A DNA stretch of 64,000 bases from Saccharofermentans sp. (GTDB lineage Bacteria; Bacillota; Clostridia; Saccharofermentanales; Saccharofermentanaceae). The notes beneath the pieces were generated by a model. That model saw nothing but the letters and a program-made list of their open reading frames with translations. It did not search any database and was not told where the DNA came from. Location: positions 124,001-188,000 of the forward strand of contig JAILDX010000038.1 of NCBI GenBank assembly GCA_024688685.1. Reading direction: 5' to 3'. Positions 16,118-24,208 of this stretch are shown here, in pieces. Position 1 is the stretch's first letter. The number at the start of each line of letters is the position of its first letter. A program made the position numbers and the translations under genes.

Positions 16118-16205
16118 AATGCTCCTCCTTTGGTGGCAGAAAATGTAAATGATAATCTAATTTATGATACTATAATCCAAACCTAAAAGGTAGGTATATT
16201 TGCGG

Positions 16206-16907
16206 TTAAATAAGGAATCCGCCATTCACTCCAAGGATCTGGCCTGTGATATAAGATGCTTCATCGGATGCCAGAAAATAAACTGATTCGGCAATCTCAT
16301 CAGGAGTTGCAATACGGCCTGCCGGAATATCTTTCTTTATCTCAACGATATCCTCGTCGCTGTAACAGCTCATCATATCGGTACTTACACATCCCGGCGA
16401 TACAGCATTAACTCTGATGCCTGACAGAGACAGTTCTTTTGCCAGAGACTTAACATAAGCATCAACGGCGCCCTTTGTTGCGGAATACAGAGCTTCACAT
16501 GATGCGCCTGTCTGACCCCACATTGATGATATCGCAACGATAACACCTTTTTTATTATGATTCATGGACGGTATAACTTCGTTGGACACATTAAACAGCC
16601 CTCCGAAATTGATATCCATGATCCTTCTGTAATCCTCATATCCGAAATCGGTAGCAAGACCTGTAAGACTTATACCGCTGTTTGAGATCAGGACATCTAT
16701 GTCACCGAAACGGTCAGCCGCAGCCTTAACAGACTCCTTTACCATTACAGGATTTGAAACATCACACCTGATGGGCAGCAGATGACTGTTCTGTTCACCG
16801 ATGTGACTGTTATAGAAATATGAGACATCATAGCCCTCAGACAAGAACTTCTGACAGACTGCCTTACCGATACCTCTTGATCCTCCGGTTACGAGAACAT
16901 GTGACAT
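16206..16907 (-). CDS. Short-chain dehydrogenase/reductase, FabG-like
   Basis: A 233-residue SDR with an NAD(P)-binding TGGSRGIGKAV at the N-terminus, SNSGIS in place of the usual NAG motif, an active-site Ser in AISSMWGQ, and YSATKGAVDA carrying the YxxxK pair. The C-terminal SYITGQILGVNGG is typical of 3-oxoacyl-ACP reductase-like members. It is slightly shorter than usual FabG (about 245) and stands away from fatty acid genes, so its substrate is uncertain. AGGAGG lies before the ATG at 16907. Cytosolic. Confidence 0.88.
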   Translation of the reverse strand: MSHVLVTGGSRGIGKAVCQKFLSEGYDVSYFYNSHIGEQNSHLLPIRCDVSNPVMVKESVKAAADRFGDIDVLISNSGISLTGLATDFGYEDYRRIMDINFGGLFNVSNEVIPSMNHNKKGVIVAISSMWGQTGASCEALYSATKGAVDAYVKSLAKELSLSGIRVNAVSPGCVSTDMMSCYSDEDIVEIKKDIPAGRIATPDEIAESVYFLASDEASYITGQILGVNGGFLI

Positions 16908-16950
16908 AGCTGTTTTCCTCCTGCTTATACATTATCCACGATTTTAACAG

Positions 16951-16978
16951 TTGTATGCAAGCCGAAAAAATATATAAT
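16951..16978 (+). promoter_or_regulatory. Promoter of the 17008 gene
   Basis: TTGTAT (16951-16956), a 16-bp spacer and TATAAT (16973-16978) stand 30 bp before the start codon. Confidence 0.6.
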
Positions 16979-17007
16979 TATAAGTTGTTTGATAAAGAGG
17001 AGAGATT

Positions 17008-17775
17008 ATGGCTAACGAATCTGTAAAAAAAGATGATCTCGAGATCATCGACGATAAGGAATATGAAAGAGCCTTAGAAGCGCTTAATACTTCAAAGAGC
17101 TCCAGAGTTAAGAGAATAAAGGAAACAAAGAAGAAGCCTGCAAAACCGGCATCAGCTTCTTCAATGGATCCCGTAATACCGATATGCCTCATACTTGCAT
17201 TTCTTGCTCTTGCAGGCGCTGTCATCTATTTTGTTCTTCCTGTTGCCGTTAATCCGGCAATGGATGTAACTTATCCCGAATTTGTTGAGAATTTTACGAA
17301 TTCCCAGATAAACAAGGAGTTCCTCAGCAGCTATGATCTTGATGTTGATGATGTAAAATACATCACGTCCAACTCCGAGACAGGGGAGAACGTTACATTC
17401 GCAATAACGGATAACAGCCATTACCTTGATTATTTCGAGAAACTTGTTAATTCTCATTTCGGTGCAGCTGTGCAGGGCAAATCAAGAAAGTTCGACGGGA
17501 AACTCACTTTCCTGCGTGCAATAGTCGAATATGATGACCGTGTAAGCAACTTCTCATTTATGACGCTGTATTACGCAAATTTCCTCAATTCAGTTTATAA
17601 GGATCTTCCTCCTGAGGATTGCATAAACATGGCATCAACAGTACTCAAGAACTATGACGGGTCAGGTAACTATACAGTTTACGGAAATTACGGATACCGT
17701 GTTGTTTACGGAGCCGATACAGCCAATGATATTGCTTATTTTGCTCTCGAGATTGTACCTGCAAAAGCTTTGTGA
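17008..17775 (+). CDS. Single-pass membrane protein of unknown function
   Basis: A 255-residue protein: a charged, Lys-rich cytoplasmic N-terminus (~1-50), one membrane helix (~53-77, PVIPICLILAFLALAGAVIYFV) and an extracytoplasmic domain of about 175 residues with mixed alpha/beta character and several Tyr-rich segments near the end. N-in topology follows from the positive residues before the helix. No known family was recognised. AGAGGAGAG precedes the ATG. It has its own promoter and lies upstream of the pyr operon leader, with no coupling to it. Confidence 0.75.
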   Translation: MANESVKKDDLEIIDDKEYERALEALNTSKSSRVKRIKETKKKPAKPASASSMDPVIPICLILAFLALAGAVIYFVLPVAVNPAMDVTYPEFVENFTNSQINKEFLSSYDLDVDDVKYITSNSETGENVTFAITDNSHYLDYFEKLVNSHFGAAVQGKSRKFDGKLTFLRAIVEYDDRVSNFSFMTLYYANFLNSVYKDLPPEDCINMASTVLKNYDGSGNYTVYGNYGYRVVYGADTANDIAYFALEIVPAKAL

Positions 17776-17791
17776 CATTATAAACTTTATC

Positions 17792-17820
17792 TTGATTTTG
17801 GGATAACAAAACTCTATCCT
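17792..17820 (+). promoter_or_regulatory. Candidate pyr operon promoter
   Basis: TTGATT (17792-17797), a 17-bp spacer and TATCCT (17815-17820). The -10 is imperfect, but the position puts the RNA start about ten bases before the PyrR-binding hairpin, as expected. Confidence 0.5.
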
Positions 17821-17835
17821 ATTAATGTATCTTTA

Positions 17836-17939
17836 AACAGCCCGGCGAGACTGTAAGATTTACGGATAACTCAACAGATATAGCTATAGGTGAATTTTAC
17901 ATATATGACCGGGAAATACTATTATCCCGGTCTTTTTTT
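17836..17939 (+). promoter_or_regulatory. PyrR-dependent transcription attenuator of the pyr operon
   Basis: Three elements are visible. (1) ACAG-CCCGGCGAGA-CTGT (17837-17854) resembles the PyrR-binding loop, with the conserved GAG in the loop. (2) A terminator: GACCGGGA/TCCCGGTC (17907-17914 with 17925-17932) plus TTTTTTT (17933-17939). (3) An antiterminator alternative: CCCGG (17841-17845) can pair with CCGGG of the terminator 5' arm (17909-17913), and GTAAGAT (17853-17859) with ATTTTAC (17894-17900). Established mechanism: UMP-loaded PyrR holds the first hairpin, blocks the antiterminator and lets the terminator form. The next gene is pyrR itself. Confidence 0.85.
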
Positions 17940-17960
17940 GCGGGAATTAAGGAGAACAGT

Positions 17961-18509
17961 ATGACAGATCGAGTCAAATCAGTCCTAATGGATGAGGCGG
18001 CAGTAAAGCGTGCTCTTATCCGCATCTCTCATGAGATCATCGAACACAATCAGGGGCTTGACGGAGTTGCGCTTATCGGAATCCAGAGGAGGGGAGTACC
18101 GATGGCAAAGTTCATCCGGAGCTATCTTGAAGAGATAGAAGGCGTTAAGGTTCCGATGGGAATACTTGATATAACATTCTACAGAGATGACCTGTCGATG
18201 CTTTCAGCTCATCCTGTCGTTCACAGCACTGATATTCCGTTTAACGTTAACGGCAGCAAGATCGTGCTCGTTGATGACGTTCTCTTTACCGGAAGAACGA
18301 TAAGGTCGGCGATAGACAATATTTTCGATATGGGAAGGCCTGATGAGGTACAGCTTGCGATCCTTATCGACAGAGGTCACAGAGAACTGCCTTTCAGAGC
18401 TGACTATGTCGGCAAAAATGTGCCTACAGCGCTTCATGAGCGCGTTGAAGTTCAATTAGAAGAGATCGACGGTGCAACACAAGTCCTTCTCTGTGAAAGG
18501 GAGGGATGA
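17961..18509 (+). CDS. pyrR: Bifunctional PyrR: pyr operon attenuator / uracil phosphoribosyltransferase
   Basis: A 182-residue RNA-binding regulator that senses UMP/UTP and PRPP and attenuates the pyr operon; it also has uracil phosphoribosyltransferase activity. The PRPP motif VLVDDVLFTGRTIRSA is intact, as is the early GVALIGIQRRGVPMA segment. Length matches the family (about 180). AAGGAG lies six bases before the ATG. It is the first gene after the attenuator and precedes pyrB by three bases. Confidence 0.96.
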   Translation: MTDRVKSVLMDEAAVKRALIRISHEIIEHNQGLDGVALIGIQRRGVPMAKFIRSYLEEIEGVKVPMGILDITFYRDDLSMLSAHPVVHSTDIPFNVNGSKIVLVDDVLFTGRTIRSAIDNIFDMGRPDEVQLAILIDRGHRELPFRADYVGKNVPTALHERVEVQLEEIDGATQVLLCEREG

Positions 18510-18512
18510 TAT

Positions 18513-19442
18513 ATGGGTCTCAAGAATAAAGACCTTCTGGGCATGAAGCAGCTTTCTCCTGAAGAGATAATGGAGATCCTGGAAACGGCAAAGATGATGA
18601 AGATGGTAATCTCTTCAGGCAATAAGAAGACTACTCATCTTCAGGGCAAATCAATAGTAACCCTGTTCTATGAGAACAGTACAAGGACAAGATTATCGTT
18701 TGAGCTTGCATCCAAGTATATGGGTTCGGCTTCGGCAAACATCTCAACATCGGGAAGTTCAGTTAATAAGGGTGAATCACTCCTTGATACAGCAAGGACT
18801 ATCGACATGATGGGAACAGACATCATCATCATGAGACACAATCAGTCCGGCGCTCCTCATTTCATAGCACCTTACCTTAACGCTTCTGTCGTAAACGCAG
18901 GTGACGGCATGAACGAGCATCCGACTCAGGCTCTTCTCGACATGCTTACAATGTATGAAAGATTTGATACATTTGAAGGGAAGAAGATAGCTATATGCGG
19001 CGATATCTATCACAGCAGAGTTGTCAGATCGAATGCGATAGGTCTTACAAAACTCGGAGCTAAGGTTTCGGTGTACGGACCCAGGACAATGATGCCGATA
19101 GGAATTGAGAAGATGGGCGTAACAGTAGCTGACAGCGTTATCGACTGCTGCAGGAACGCTGATGCGGTCATGGGACTTCGTGTTCAGCTTGAAAGACAGA
19201 AGAGTTCACTGTTTCCTTCGGTATCAGAATATGCAAAGTTCTATGCGATTACAAAAGAAGCACTGAGTGCAGCAAAACCCGAGGCATTTCTCATGCATCC
19301 CGGGCCGTGCAATCACGGTGTTGAACTTCCCACGGAAGTCTATGACTGTGACCAGTCTGTTATCAATGAGCAGGTTACGAATGGTGTTGCCGTCAGAATG
19401 GCAGTTCTGTACCTTTTGATGGCAAGGAGGAATGAATTATGA
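18513..19442 (+). CDS. pyrB: Aspartate carbamoyltransferase, catalytic subunit
   Basis: A 309-residue enzyme that joins carbamoyl phosphate and aspartate in the second step of pyrimidine synthesis. The carbamoyl-phosphate site STRTR in YENSTRTRLSFE, the HPTQALLD segment and the C-terminal HPGPCNHGVELP aspartate-binding loop are all present. No regulatory PyrI subunit gene follows, so it should resemble the unregulated trimeric Bacillus type, with control by PyrR. It overlaps pyrC by four bases (ATGA). Confidence 0.97.
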   Translation: MGLKNKDLLGMKQLSPEEIMEILETAKMMKMVISSGNKKTTHLQGKSIVTLFYENSTRTRLSFELASKYMGSASANISTSGSSVNKGESLLDTARTIDMMGTDIIIMRHNQSGAPHFIAPYLNASVVNAGDGMNEHPTQALLDMLTMYERFDTFEGKKIAICGDIYHSRVVRSNAIGLTKLGAKVSVYGPRTMMPIGIEKMGVTVADSVIDCCRNADAVMGLRVQLERQKSSLFPSVSEYAKFYAITKEALSAAKPEAFLMHPGPCNHGVELPTEVYDCDQSVINEQVTNGVAVRMAVLYLLMARRNEL

Positions 19443-20695
19443 GAATGATCATTAAGAATGCAAATGTACTTGGGAAAGGCATAAAGGATCTGTATATCGC
19501 AGACGGCAAGTTTGCTGATGCGTATGAAGAATCATCAGCCGATGAAGTTATTGATGTAAAAGGTGCTCTTGTTACTCCGGGTCTCGTCGACATGCACGTT
19601 CATTTCAGAGAACCGGGTCAGGAATATAAGGAAGATATCCTTTCAGGTTCAAAAGCGGCTGCACGTGGCGGCTTCACAAGCGTATGCTGTATGCCGAACA
19701 CAACACCTGCAGTTGATAATCCTGCAGTTGTCAGGAGCATTATCAAGAGAGCTAATGATATCGGTCTTTGCAGAGTCTATCCCATCGGTTCCGCCAGCAA
19801 GGGACTTCAGGGAGAAGAGCTTTCAGAGATCGGCCTGATGAAGGAAGCCGGTATAGTTGCAGTTTCTGATGACGGAAAGCCTATTTCAACTGCAGGCTTT
19901 ATGCGTAAAGTTCTTGAATATTGCGCTGATTTTGACGTGCCTGTTCTTAATCACTGCGAAGACAAATCTCTTTCGGGAGGAGCCATGAATGAAGGCCCTG
20001 TATCGACTTCGATCGGTATCAGAGGAATCCCTTCAGCATCTGAAGATGTTATGATCGCACGAGATATTATCCTTGCAGAATACCTTGGCCTTCCGGTCCA
20101 CCTCTGCCACGTCAGTACAAAGGGCGGCATGAGAATGATCAGAGATGCAAAGGCAAGGGGAGTAAAGGTAACATGCGAGACATGTCCTCATTACTTTACC
20201 CTGACGGATGATTTCTGTGAGAATTACAGTGCTAACTATAAGATGCATCCGCCGCTTGGAACACAGGAGGATGTTGATGCGGTAATAGAAGCTATCGCAG
20301 ACGGCACGGTTGACTGTATCGTTACCGATCATGCACCTCATCACCAGGATGAGAAGGAGATTGAGTTCTCACTTGCACTTAACGGCATCGTCGGACTCGA
20401 ATCATCATTCGCACTCGGGTACACATATCTGGTAAAAACAGGAAAGATCACTCTTGACCGTCTCATCGAACTTATGTGTTATAACCCTTCGAACCTCCTT
20501 AAACTCGGAAGGGGAGGCATGGAAGTCGGAGATGATGCAGATCTTGCCGTATTTGATATTGAGAATGAGTTCGTTTTCGATAAGAACAAGATGCTCACCA
20601 AGGGCAGGAATACTCCGTATGACGGATGGAAGCTCTATGGCGAGACATTATTCACGATCATGGGAGGAGAGATAACATATGAAAAACTTTGCTGA
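19439..20695 (+). CDS. pyrC: Dihydroorotase (type I)
   Basis: A 418-residue amidohydrolase that closes carbamoyl aspartate to dihydroorotate. The metal-binding HVHFREPG near the N-terminus, HCED, LCHVST and the catalytic DHAPHH are visible. Length and motif spacing are of the Gram-positive class I group rather than the short E. coli type. It overlaps both neighbours (pyrB by 4 bases, pyrF by 17), indicating tight coupling. Confidence 0.97.
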   Translation: MRMIIKNANVLGKGIKDLYIADGKFADAYEESSADEVIDVKGALVTPGLVDMHVHFREPGQEYKEDILSGSKAAARGGFTSVCCMPNTTPAVDNPAVVRSIIKRANDIGLCRVYPIGSASKGLQGEELSEIGLMKEAGIVAVSDDGKPISTAGFMRKVLEYCADFDVPVLNHCEDKSLSGGAMNEGPVSTSIGIRGIPSASEDVMIARDIILAEYLGLPVHLCHVSTKGGMRMIRDAKARGVKVTCETCPHYFTLTDDFCENYSANYKMHPPLGTQEDVDAVIEAIADGTVDCIVTDHAPHHQDEKEIEFSLALNGIVGLESSFALGYTYLVKTGKITLDRLIELMCYNPSNLLKLGRGGMEVGDDADLAVFDIENEFVFDKNKMLTKGRNTPYDGWKLYGETLFTIMGGEITYEKLC

Positions 20696-21629
20696 TCAGC
20701 TCGTAAGAAGGATAGCTGAACTTGATAATCCTACGGTAATGGGACTTGATCCCAAGCTTGAATACATTCCGCAGTTCCTTATCGACCAGGCAAAAGATGA
20801 GTATCCCGATGATATGGAGAAGGCATCCGCACATGCCATCTGGCTTTTTAACAAAGCTCTTATCGACGCGGTATGCGACATTGTTCCTGCGATCAAGCCA
20901 CAGTTTGCATATTATGAACTGTATGGTATCGAAGCCGTAAAGGTGCTGAACAAGACCATTGAGTATGCACAGAGCAAAGGAATGCTCGTAATAGGTGACT
21001 GCAAGCGCAATGATATCGGTGCTACATCAACAGCTTATGCAGAGGGCATCATAGGTTCCACAGAGATCATCGGCGGAGAGAAAATCCCGATGACAGGCTG
21101 TGACTGTGCTACCATAAATGCTTATCTTGGAATTGACGGTGTTAAGCCTTTCCTTGATGTCTGCTCAAGAGACGGCAAGGGTATCTTTATCCTTGTAAGA
21201 ACATCAAATCCCTCCGCAGGAGATCTTCAGGATCTCGAGCTTAAGGATGGCCGCAAGGTTTATGAAGCAATGGCTCAGCTCGTTAACACATGGGGATCTG
21301 AGCTCGCAGGAGAGGAAGGATTCTCATCTGTCGGTGCTGTTGTCGGGGCAACATGGCCTGAACAGGCTGTGGAAGCACGTAAGTTAATGCCTAATAATCT
21401 CATTCTCGTTCCCGGATATGGTGCTCAGGGTGCAGGACCTGATTCTGCTGTTGCATCATTTACAAAAGACGGAAAAGGATCTATCGTCAATGCTTCGAGA
21501 AGCCTGATGTGTGCATGGAAAAAGAGAGAGGATCTTCAGCCCGAAGATTTCGCACAGGCTACAAGAGATGAAGCAATTGATATGAAGACAAAACTCAACA
21601 ACGCACTTAAAGACAGGAAATATGTATGA
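20679..21629 (+). CDS. pyrF: Orotidine 5'-phosphate decarboxylase (type 2)
   Basis: A 316-residue enzyme that decarboxylates OMP to UMP, the last step of the pathway. The catalytic Lys/Asp cluster is in GDCKRNDIG, and VPGYGAQG near the C-terminus is the phosphate-binding loop. The length and LDPKLEYIP start are typical of the longer type 2 family found in Clostridia, mycobacteria and others, not the 240-residue E. coli type. The ATG lies within the end of pyrC and the stop overlaps pyrK. Confidence 0.95.
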   Translation: MKNFADQLVRRIAELDNPTVMGLDPKLEYIPQFLIDQAKDEYPDDMEKASAHAIWLFNKALIDAVCDIVPAIKPQFAYYELYGIEAVKVLNKTIEYAQSKGMLVIGDCKRNDIGATSTAYAEGIIGSTEIIGGEKIPMTGCDCATINAYLGIDGVKPFLDVCSRDGKGIFILVRTSNPSAGDLQDLELKDGRKVYEAMAQLVNTWGSELAGEEGFSSVGAVVGATWPEQAVEARKLMPNNLILVPGYGAQGAGPDSAVASFTKDGKGSIVNASRSLMCAWKKREDLQPEDFAQATRDEAIDMKTKLNNALKDRKYV

Positions 21630-22384
21630 ATAAAGAATTCACTTGCACGATAGTATCACGCAGGATGATAAGTGAAGATACTGCGTATCTGACGATCAGT
21701 TGTCCTGAGATCGCATCATCGGCAATACCGGGACAGTTTGTTAACGTATCTTGTTCCAGATTCCTCAAAAGACCTTTCGGAATCGCTCACACAGATACAT
21801 CAAACGGAACATTTGATATAGGCATCAAGATCGTCGGAGATGGAACAAAAGAGCTTTCCGATGTCAGCGAAGGCGATACTTTAAATGTATTGGGCCCTCT
21901 CGGGAACGGTTTTGATCTGTCATGTGCTGACAGATTTATACTGGTAAGCGGAGGAACAGGAGTTTTCCCTGTAAATTTTGCCTATGAGAAGCTTACTGAG
22001 TCAGGAAAGGATGTTACCCTCGTTCAGGGCTTCAGAGACGCCTCACAGGCACTTATGATGCGTGAAGGAGCGATAATAACTACTGATGCAGGTGACCTTG
22101 GCATAAAAGGAACCTGCATAGCGGGACTTGATACTGTAGACGTCAGCGAAGGAACTGTAGTCTGCTGTGTTGGACCTGTACCTATGATGAAGGCAGTAGG
22201 GGAGTGGGCGACAGGTAAGGGCCTCAGATGTTTCATTTCGATGGAACAGAGAATGGCCTGCGGTGTCGGCATCTGCCTTGTCTGTGTTTGCAAGATAAAG
22301 GCGGAGGAGGAAGGAAAGCCTTTCGAGCACGTAAGGTGCTGCAAAGACGGTCCTGTATTCGACTATAAGGAGATCATCTTATGA
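21626..22384 (+). CDS. pyrK: Dihydroorotate dehydrogenase electron-transfer subunit
   Basis: A 252-residue FAD and [2Fe-2S] protein that passes electrons from the PyrD subunit to NAD+. The ferredoxin-reductase-like N-terminal half has RPFGIAHTD for FAD; GGTGVFP begins the NAD-binding part. The C-terminal cluster ligands are in ACGVGICLVC (Cx4Cx2C), with a fourth Cys in VRCCKDGPVF. It overlaps pyrF and pyrD by four bases each; the three products are needed together and PyrK binds PyrD directly. Confidence 0.95.
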   Translation: MNKEFTCTIVSRRMISEDTAYLTISCPEIASSAIPGQFVNVSCSRFLKRPFGIAHTDTSNGTFDIGIKIVGDGTKELSDVSEGDTLNVLGPLGNGFDLSCADRFILVSGGTGVFPVNFAYEKLTESGKDVTLVQGFRDASQALMMREGAIITTDAGDLGIKGTCIAGLDTVDVSEGTVVCCVGPVPMMKAVGEWATGKGLRCFISMEQRMACGVGICLVCVCKIKAEEEGKPFEHVRCCKDGPVFDYKEIIL

Positions 22385-23295
22385 GCAGACTTGGTGTGGA
22401 TATCGGGAATGTTTCCCTCAAGAGTCCTCTGATCCTTGCATCGGGGACATGTAATTTCGGACACGAGCTTTCTGAATACTATGATCTGTCGATCCTCGGC
22501 GGCCTTTCATCAAAAGGTCTGACGATCAGACCCCGCGTCGGAAACGAAGGCGTAAGGGTTGCTGAGACTGCCTGCGGAATGCTCAATTCTGTTGGTCTTC
22601 AGAATCCCGGAGTTGATTATTTCATAGAGCATGATCTTGACTATATGAGATCTCTTGGAACAGGCGTTATCGTCAATGTTGCAGGCCATTCTTTTGATGA
22701 TTATATGGCCATGATCGATAAGCTCGATCCACACAAGGATAAGATAGATGCTTTAGAGATAAATCTGTCTTGTCCGAATGTTAAGGCAGGCTGTATGTCG
22801 ATCGGTTCTGATCCTGAACAGATCAGAGAGATCGTGTCTGCCATGCGCAAAAGGACTGAGCTTCCTTTATGGATAAAGCTGACCCCCAACGTTACTGATA
22901 TTAAAGCAACTGCACTTGCCGCACAGTCTGCGGGAGCTGATGCCGTTGTCCTTATCAATACAATGCTTGGCATGGTTATCGATATCAGAACAAGAAGACC
23001 TGTCCTGCACAACAATACCGGAGGATACTCCGGTCCCGGCATCAAGCCTGTTGCGGTAAGGATGGTTGCTGAATGCTCCGCCGTTCTTGATATACCTGTA
23101 ATCGGTTGTGGAGGAATTATGGACTATAAGGATGTAATTGAGTTCATGATCGCCGGTGCTAGTGCTGTAGAGATAGGCACCGCAAGCCTTGTACATCCTG
23201 CTTGTCCGGTTGATATTACAAGGGATCTTGAAGATTACTGCAATGTAAATAATATATTAATTAAGGAGCTTACAGGTACCCTTAATATATGGTAA
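22381..23295 (+). CDS. pyrD: Dihydroorotate dehydrogenase, NAD-linked catalytic subunit (class 1B)
   Basis: A 304-residue FMN TIM-barrel enzyme that oxidises dihydroorotate to orotate. The active-site loop carries the catalytic cysteine in INLSCPNVK, as in class 1 enzymes, and the adjacent PyrK gene marks it as 1B. FMN-phosphate residues lie in GCGGIMDYKD and EIGTASL. It is the last gene of the tightly overlapping pyr unit; pyrE-like follows after 49 bases with a separate -10. Confidence 0.96.
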   Translation: MSRLGVDIGNVSLKSPLILASGTCNFGHELSEYYDLSILGGLSSKGLTIRPRVGNEGVRVAETACGMLNSVGLQNPGVDYFIEHDLDYMRSLGTGVIVNVAGHSFDDYMAMIDKLDPHKDKIDALEINLSCPNVKAGCMSIGSDPEQIREIVSAMRKRTELPLWIKLTPNVTDIKATALAAQSAGADAVVLINTMLGMVIDIRTRRPVLHNNTGGYSGPGIKPVAVRMVAECSAVLDIPVIGCGGIMDYKDVIEFMIAGASAVEIGTASLVHPACPVDITRDLEDYCNVNNILIKELTGTLNIW

Positions 23296-23298
23296 ATA

Positions 23299-23307
23299 TG
23301 CTATAAT
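23299..23307 (+). promoter_or_regulatory. Extended -10 promoter before the pyrE-like gene
   Basis: TGC-TATAAT at 23299-23307 lies 38 bp before the start codon. No clear -35 is seen, which is acceptable for an extended -10. It suggests expression partly independent of PyrR control. Confidence 0.5.
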
Positions 23308-23344
23308 CTTAAAGTATTTTAATTAATTTTCTCGAGGTTTTAAC

Positions 23345-24193
23345 ATGTCCAATCAGATCATTTCAGATTTATTCAAGACTAATGCAATAAGGGTAGCGCC
23401 TGCAGATTCACCATTCTGGTACACTTCCGGCAAACTTGGTCCATTTTATATCAACACTCACTTTCTGCTTCATGACGAAGAGATTGCAAACGAGGTGTTA
23501 AAGCATATCGAGAGATCCATCACAGAAGACAGATTGACAGCTCCCAAAGAGATATTCGGAGTTCTTTACGGACTGTATCATGTGTCACCGTCTTATAAGA
23601 ATGTTATTGACTCCATAGTCGAAGAAGCAAAGAAGTATAAGTTTGATATTATCTCAGGCGGTGAGAGAAGAGATTTCATCTTCTCCATGGTTCCCGCATA
23701 TCTTATGGGTAAGGCACACCTTACGATCTATAAGGACATGACTGCCGTTTACAGCACATCAAATTATCACGAGACTGTAAATGCAAGTGATGTCGTGCTC
23801 AAGGGCAAGACATCGCTCCACATCGCCGACCTTATCACAGAGGCATCAAGCTACGAGCGTGCATGGGTTCCCGTTCTGAAGATCCAGGAAGTCAAGATCA
23901 CTGATACTATCGCTGTAGTTGACAGACATCAGGGCGGTGAAGCGGTGCTGAAGAATCTCGGAGTTAATATGGATACTCTCGCAGGCATTGACAAGGAACT
24001 GTTTACTGAAGCTCTCGATCAGGGGGTCATCAATAAGGATCAGTTAGATCTTGTTTTAAGCTTTATAGAAGATCCTGATAAGTATATGAAAGATTTTATA
24101 GCTTCTCATCCGTCATTTATCGATGAACAGATCGCTCTTGGCGGAAAGAACAAAGAAAGGGCAGAACTCGCATTATCGAAGGGTTACTGCTGA
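23345..24193 (+). CDS. Orotate phosphoribosyltransferase-like protein with divergent PRPP motif
   Basis: A 282-residue protein placed where pyrE is expected. The N-terminal part fits an OPRT: SGKLGPFYINTHFL matches the start region of PyrE. The PRPP-binding stretch, normally VDDxxTTGGT, reads SLHIADLITEASSYERA: one acidic residue and the glycines are lost. The chain is also about 60-70 residues longer than typical PyrE (about 210), with an alpha-helical C-terminal extension. Either this is a divergent functional branch or a non-catalytic relative. No other pyrE is in the window; the position after pyrD argues for a pyrimidine role. It shows a 15-base gap to the amylase gene. Confidence 0.65.
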   Translation: MSNQIISDLFKTNAIRVAPADSPFWYTSGKLGPFYINTHFLLHDEEIANEVLKHIERSITEDRLTAPKEIFGVLYGLYHVSPSYKNVIDSIVEEAKKYKFDIISGGERRDFIFSMVPAYLMGKAHLTIYKDMTAVYSTSNYHETVNASDVVLKGKTSLHIADLITEASSYERAWVPVLKIQEVKITDTIAVVDRHQGGEAVLKNLGVNMDTLAGIDKELFTEALDQGVINKDQLDLVLSFIEDPDKYMKDFIASHPSFIDEQIALGGKNKERAELALSKGYC

Positions 24194-24208
24194 TTAGGAG
24201 TATTTTAC

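Noticed and set aside
17907..17939. Simple terminator of the gene at 17008
   Set aside because: It lies 130 bases past that stop, directly before pyrR, and pairs with a PyrR-type loop upstream; attenuator is the better reading.
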